This document shows, one piece after another, positions 59,034 through 64,000 of a stretch of DNA of 64,000 bases. Source of the stretch: Warburgia ugandensis (taxonomy: Eukaryota; Streptophyta; Magnoliopsida; Canellales; Canellaceae); assembly GCA_035236585.1 (NCBI GenBank), contig CP141136.1:51477136-51541135 (forward strand). Reading direction: 5' to 3'. Within the stretch, counting starts at the first letter, position 1. Each line of letters begins with the position of its first letter. The translations under genes were made by a program, and so were the position numbers. The notes under the pieces were generated by a model. The model saw nothing but the letters and a program-made list of their open reading frames with translations. It searched no databases and was not told where the DNA came from.

Positions 59034-60262
59034 TCTTATCACCTTCTTTCCCTCTCTTACCTTATCCCACTTTCTAAATCCATCTCATTCCACCTTCCAC
59101 CAACTTTCCCAGAATCCTACCTATAATTACTTTCCTAATCTAATCAAACCTTATTTTTTTAATAAGGGAATTCATCTATAAATACCAGCCACATCCCATC
59201 ATCCAAAAAAATAAGGGATTCCGGGCCCCCTCTATGGGCTTGTTTTCCATTCCAAACTCCATCTCTCTTCCATTCTTTCCCATGCCTCCTATCTTGGTGC
59301 TTCACTCGTCCACACCTCCTTCAAGTTCAGCACTCCTCCATTGTTTTGCACTTATTTCTAGGTTAGTTCTTCCCATATTTTATTTTCCAAATGCTTTACT
59401 TTGCTTGCTAGTTCCATGTGCTTAGTTTCTTTGCTTGTTTTTCCTTAGAATTTGCCTTTTGATTTGAGCTTTAGACCTTTATATTCAAATATCACAATTC
59501 TCTTATGGTGATAGCTAAGAGATTGTAGTCCTTTAATCAAGTTGTTGTTCCTTGAAATCCCTTTAATTTTTTTTCTTTCCTTGCTCTCATTCCCATCTCA
59601 TCTATCTCACTTTCATTCTCTATGTTTAGGGTTCACACACATTCATCTTTTGATTATTAAAGAGTGAAGATTAGATCTATGTTTTATGGTTATAGGACTT
59701 TGAAATAGGTGAAATTGCTTTCTATATTCCATCTATTATGCACCTAATTTTGTATGGAACTTCAATTCAATAAGGATTCATGTTTTGCCAGAAATTTTCT
59801 CAATTGTTTCTAATAGGTTTAAGCATGTTAGATCCCATGTTATTGTTTAGATTTCATGGATAAACATGGCTCTAAGTCCATGCGCAATAGTTTCATGCAT
59901 TCTTTATCTCTTTAAATCATCATATTAGCTAAATTTACATGTCTTGATTACTTAGTTTAGGTCATGTGTAGGTTTATGTGTTAAGTTTTAAGTTTAGTGC
60001 ATGTTAAATTAGTTTAAGTGAATTTCCTTGTTTAGTTTTAGGATGGTTTATAATTAGAAAGTTTCCATTCATGCATGCTTCATTTTCATGTTGTCTAAAT
60101 TCTTAACCTAGGCTAAAATCTCTCCCCTTTGGCTAGGTGACATCGTCTAAGTAAAATCCAATCAGCATACAAATCTACAAGATTTCTCTTGGGATCAACC
60201 TCTCTCTCATGGAAATTACTACATTGATTCACACATCTACGAGTAATATTAAAGTTACACCA
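59034..60262 (+). repeat. TGATAAG-family LTR E, right part
   Basis: Continues LTR E, with TATAAATA at 59177-59184, the family landmark TGGTGATAGCTAAGAGATTG (about 59496-59516) and the end ATTAAAGTTACACCA at 60262. Total LTR length without the palindrome is about 2.17 kb. No primer site follows, so it is a solo LTR or its internal part has been lost. Confidence 0.8.
59177..59184 (+). promoter_or_regulatory. TATA box of LTR E
   Basis: TATAAATA in the same setting (TTCATC upstream, CC-rich downstream) as the TATA box split by Element 1 in LTR B. Confidence 0.65.
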
Positions 60263-61629
60263 TGGTCGTCCCACGAGAAATCTCATGGATTTTCAGTATG
60301 ATCTCAATTAAACTATTTATCGTCAGCCAAAGAGAGATGGTTTTGTTTAAATTGGGAATACAAACAACATGAAAAAGTAAACATGTATGAACTAGAAACA
60401 TGAAATAAGGAAATGCCTTGAAATTAAAGCAGGGTAAACTTAAACTTTTCTTAAAAAATAAAATTTCTAAAATCTATAATTAGAAACGAACCTAAGATCA
60501 AAATAATTAAATACTAAAAAGCTAACTTAAACAAAGATCAACAAATAACTAAGGGAATCCAACTTCAATTACTATGTGCATGACTCAAGGAAATATGTGC
60601 ATAGTTCATGGGTTGGGAAAAAGACCATAAACATGAATTAAAAGCTAAATAACATGCAAAATAATTGAATCACTCGCTAAAATAACTAAAAAGTAAATGG
60701 GTTCCTTAGGAAACAAACAAATAAGATGCATGGACTGCTAAACATTATGCAAGAAACAAGCGATGCAGAATTCCAGCAACATGGTATACTTCAACATCAA
60801 ATCAAGCAAGGCATGGATAATAAATTAGCAAGAAATTTTCATGGACAATAACACTCAAGAATTAAATCATGTCACTACTGGAATCCAAAAGTAACAATGA
60901 TCATCAAATAATGTCATACATTGTCTTGCAATGACATCCAAGAATGGTGCACATGTACATGGAGAGTAAAGCTGAAAATTGTGCATTTTTCTTAAGCAAG
61001 AGTTCAACTTCAAATCAAAGATCAAACATGTTCCAATGATATCAATTTAACCTAGAAATTATGCATGTGAATTCAAGGGAGAAAATCCAAGAAAAAGATG
61101 GGGAAAAGAAGCAAGGAATAAGCAAATTGTCAAGGGAAAAAATAAGGTGATCGAAGCAAGGAACAAGAGCACTATGAGAGGGAACACAAAAGAGATTAAA
61201 AATACTATTTCTCCTAGCTATCACTACCAGAGAAAAATTAAATTGGATATTGAATAATTAAACAATAAAAATAGAAGGGAAGAAATCAAGATTCAAGAAA
61301 AGATAAGCTAGTTCTACATGCTAACAATAAATAAAAAAAGTTAAAGAAACAAAGCAATAAACCAAGGAATTAAAGGAAGTAGCTAATCTGATATTGAATC
61401 ACAATAAATAGGGAAAGGAATCTCTTTAAAAATTTTGTGGAACCGCCCCAAGGAACAATAGTAAAAGAGTCCTAGATCTTCCTTGAATTAAACTCCATTT
61501 TTCAAGGAGTTGAAAACCAATGCACCTTCTTGAATTGGATGTGGAACTCCTTCGATATTTATGAAGTGTTTGTCTGTAATTGGACAAGATCCTATCCTAG
61601 GATGAGAAAGGAGAATTAGACATATACCT
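60263..61629 (-). repeat. TGATAAG-family LTR F, inverted partial copy
   Basis: Read on the minus strand it has the family's 3' half: AGTGATAGCTAGGAGAAATAG (about 61210) through GAGATTTCTCGTGGGACGACC (60265). The terminal 60 bp or so are missing, and it abuts LTR E in opposite orientation. The 5' half is not recognisable before LTR G begins at 61630. It matches the left-hand LTR A orientation and order (7600-8640). Confidence 0.65.
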
Positions 61630-64000
61630 TGATAAGTTCTCAAAAGTACCCAATTTGGAGCCCATGTGATATAAGATACAACGTTAATTCTAGAGCTTAT
61701 CTGGAAATTTTTAACACATTCATTTCTAACCTAATAATTTAAATTTTAGATGTCTTGCAGGTTCAGAGGCTAATCCAATGTAATTATGTGAATGATCATA
61801 ATTTTCTAGAATTTAATTGTGATTTTTTATCTTTTGTAGTTGATGAGAAGGTAATCCATTGGCTGAGATTTATCGAGATGAGAATTAGAGCCATGAATGA
61901 GGTTTCCTAGACTAACCAGGAAACTTAAGCGAACCAAGGCCTAAATATCATTGATCCAAGGTGTGACTAAGGTCCAAGATTACATCTAGGGCAAGTAAGA
62001 AGCAATTGGGAGAACTAAAGATGATTAAAATGGTCCCATGTACAAGCCATGCATTTCCACCAGCTTTGCATGGGAGCTATTCAAGCCAACATAACCATAT
62101 AAGCCATGAGAGAAGGTGACAAGCTAAGGAGTAAACCAAGCCATCAAAGCTAAGGGTGTGAGCCATGAAGATAAGCCAAATGAGCCCTCAAAGTGAGCCA
62201 TTCAAGCCACTTAAGCTAATGCTACATGGAGTGATACTTTTGGGGGGGGCGGGGTGTGGGGAATTTCACTCAATTATCCTAAGCTAAAAAATGGGTTTTT
62301 TAAGAGGATTATTAGGACATATTTGAGTAAAAATCAAAACAAGTAAGAACTCAAGTAGACCAATAGGAAGAACCCACCTTCTTTTTCTTTGTTTTCCCAT
62401 TGTTTCCAAATTTTTCTCTCTCTCACCACCTCACGATACTCCATCCCACGATTTCTATAGGTGGAAGACACACATGGCACCTCCCACCTTCCAAAAGTGC
62501 CACCTAGCCCAAACCAAACCACCTTCAATGTCTCTTCTTCGTCCTTATCTCTTTCTTCTTATCTATTCTTTTATCTCCAACATTATCTCTATCCCATCCA
62601 TCTTTCTAATTCCCCACTTCAATTCCATGACTTCTACAAGAGAGAGATGCCCCTTCCCAAAAGTATGGCACCTCCTACCTTACCCTCATCTAAGGTTTCC
62701 TCATTAGTTGTCCTAAGTTTCTAATTTAAGTGACCTATCTTTCCTTGCCACCAATCGCTTCCTAACCTTCTAATCTCATATCCCCAGGGTTCATTTAGAT
62801 AGCAGCCAGCCCATATAAGTATTCTAAGGTGTTTCACATGGGGGAATAACTTTGGAGAAAGGGAGATGCCCTCTCTTGAGGAGGAGGCATCTCCACCCTT
62901 CCCTCCTCGCTATATCTCCATAGTGGTTCATACTAGGTTCCTCTTCTTCTCCAACCCTTCCACCCCATTTTCCTTAATTTGTTTTAACTCTTAATGTCTT
63001 CAAAGTTTAGGTTAGTTTTCTCCTATTTCCTTAGTTGCTTGCCTTTGTTTTATTGCCTGTTATGTTCCTTGAATTCATGCCTTAGTTTCTTTTCCTTATT
63101 GCTTTGTTCCCTTTGATTATTTCACTTTGTTTTACACCTTAGATCCTTGAATATAAGTTCTTCAACTCTCTTGTAGTGACAGCCAAGAGAGTGTAGTTCT
63201 TAGATCAAGTTCGTTGCCCATCTTTTTTTGTTAAGTACCTTACCATCTATTGCTCACTTTTCCGTTCTTTTTCCCTTGTTTTCCTTAGATATCTTTGGCA
63301 TACATGCATGCTTACCATTGATTTCTGGTTGAATTATTGAATACATTGTTTTGGATTTTTTTTTTGGATTAAATAAGGGTGCACACACTTCATTGAGATT
63401 GCATACCACACTTGTACACATCTTTAATTCAAACAATGGAAATTATTTTCAATGATAATCCTGTAATGCTCATGGATGTTTCATGTGTTCTAAATTTTGT
63501 TTATCATGGGTTTTAAGATGTCCTTCCATGTTTAGATTCCAAGTGCATCATTATAGGTTAAGTTGCTTTTAGATTTCACATGGACTGCACTAAGGATCCA
63601 TGCGCAATCCCATAAGTCATGCTTTTTTTTTTTTTTTAAGATTTCCATGCATTCCATTTGTGTATTTTACCTAGGTTAGTTTGCATCTTAGTTCTATGAT
63701 TTTGATTTCATGCATTCCATGTTAGCCTAAGTTGTGTCCTAGTTTGTATATACTTTCATGTTCCATTCATGCATCTTAATTACTTTGTTTCGTGCATTCT
63801 TTCCAGCTTAATTCCATGTATACCACTTTGTTTAGTTGTTTCCTTAAGTCTTGTATATTTTATTATCTATCTTAGTCATGCTTAGAGTTATTTGAGTGTT
63901 ATTCAATTTTAGTAGCTCGTTAAGATAGTTTCCATGTTTAGATTTAGAAAGTCTCTAATTTCATGCATTTTTTGTTTTCATGTTAGTTCAAATAAGATCC
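61630..64000 (+). repeat. TGATAAG-family LTR G (runs off the window)
   Basis: Starts TGATAAGTTCTCAAAAGTACCC and follows the family through CATGTGATATAAG, GGTAATCCATTGGCTGAG, a weak TATA-like CATATAAGTA (62812-62821), TGTAGTGACAGCCAAGAGAG (about 63172) and TTAGAAAGTCTCTAATTTC (63950). About 2.37 kb is visible; the end is outside. Whether a primer site follows cannot be seen. Confidence 0.8.
62242..62261 (+). other. G-rich run with quadruplex potential
   Basis: Eight G, then C, four G, TGT, four G: enough G-tracts with short loops to fold as a G-quadruplex. It lies inside LTR G upstream of its TATA-like site; the equivalent place in other copies is not G-rich. Confidence 0.7.

Noticed and set aside
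1-64000. Host genes, tRNA or rRNA genes
   Set aside because: No tRNA cloverleaf, rRNA segment, exon-like conserved domain or long open frame outside transposon sequence was found by reading; a profile search could still reveal short exons.

Overview
The window is plant (angiosperm) intergenic DNA made almost wholly of nested LTR retrotransposons. The evidence is primer-binding sites for initiator tRNA-Met and tRNA-Asp, a Tekay/Del-type chromodomain, LTRs of 2-4 kb, 5-bp target duplications, AT-rich composition and many microsatellites. I found no host protein gene, tRNA, rRNA or CRISPR array. All coding traces belong to transposon gag-pol genes, all of them broken. The species cannot be named from this sequence.

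Layout. 1-4876 is a long minus-strand LTR of Tekay type, cut by the window edge. 4877-10269 is the 5' part of a minus-strand Tat/Athila-like element (internal region, tRNA-Asp-type PBS, LTR); I call its LTR family 'TGATAAG' after its first bases. 10270-13058 is an old plus-strand Tekay-type gag-pol fossil whose RNase H region stops at 13058 and resumes at 55860. The 42.8 kb between these points (13059-55854) is one composite TGATAAG-family insertion that has itself been invaded repeatedly. Inside it are Element 1 (14248-26349, minus, Tekay chromovirus with gag, protease, RT, RNase H, integrase and chromodomain; target duplication TATAA), Element 2 (32104-41005, plus, apparently non-autonomous; target duplication ATATG) and Element 3 (41551 to about 55192, minus, non-coding and truncated). 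Element 1 and Element 3 each contain a solo LTR (17478-20007 and 48103-50836), so nesting reaches four levels. 56216-64000 holds three more TGATAAG-family LTRs in mixed orientation, one of them interrupted by a 1.87-kb palindrome (57161-59033).

Most noteworthy: (1) two stem-loops, plus a fold-back of the last 120-150 bp, recur across the Tekay-type LTR families although the paired bases differ, which suggests selection on structure; (2) the 57161-59033 palindrome has LTR-like TG...CA ends and a perfect 5-bp target duplication, so it looks like a head-to-head LTR product integrated by a retroviral-type integrase; (3) Element 1 sits in the TATA box of another LTR; (4) LTRs of different families share modules with sharp borders. 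Sequence identities quoted are by-eye estimates.
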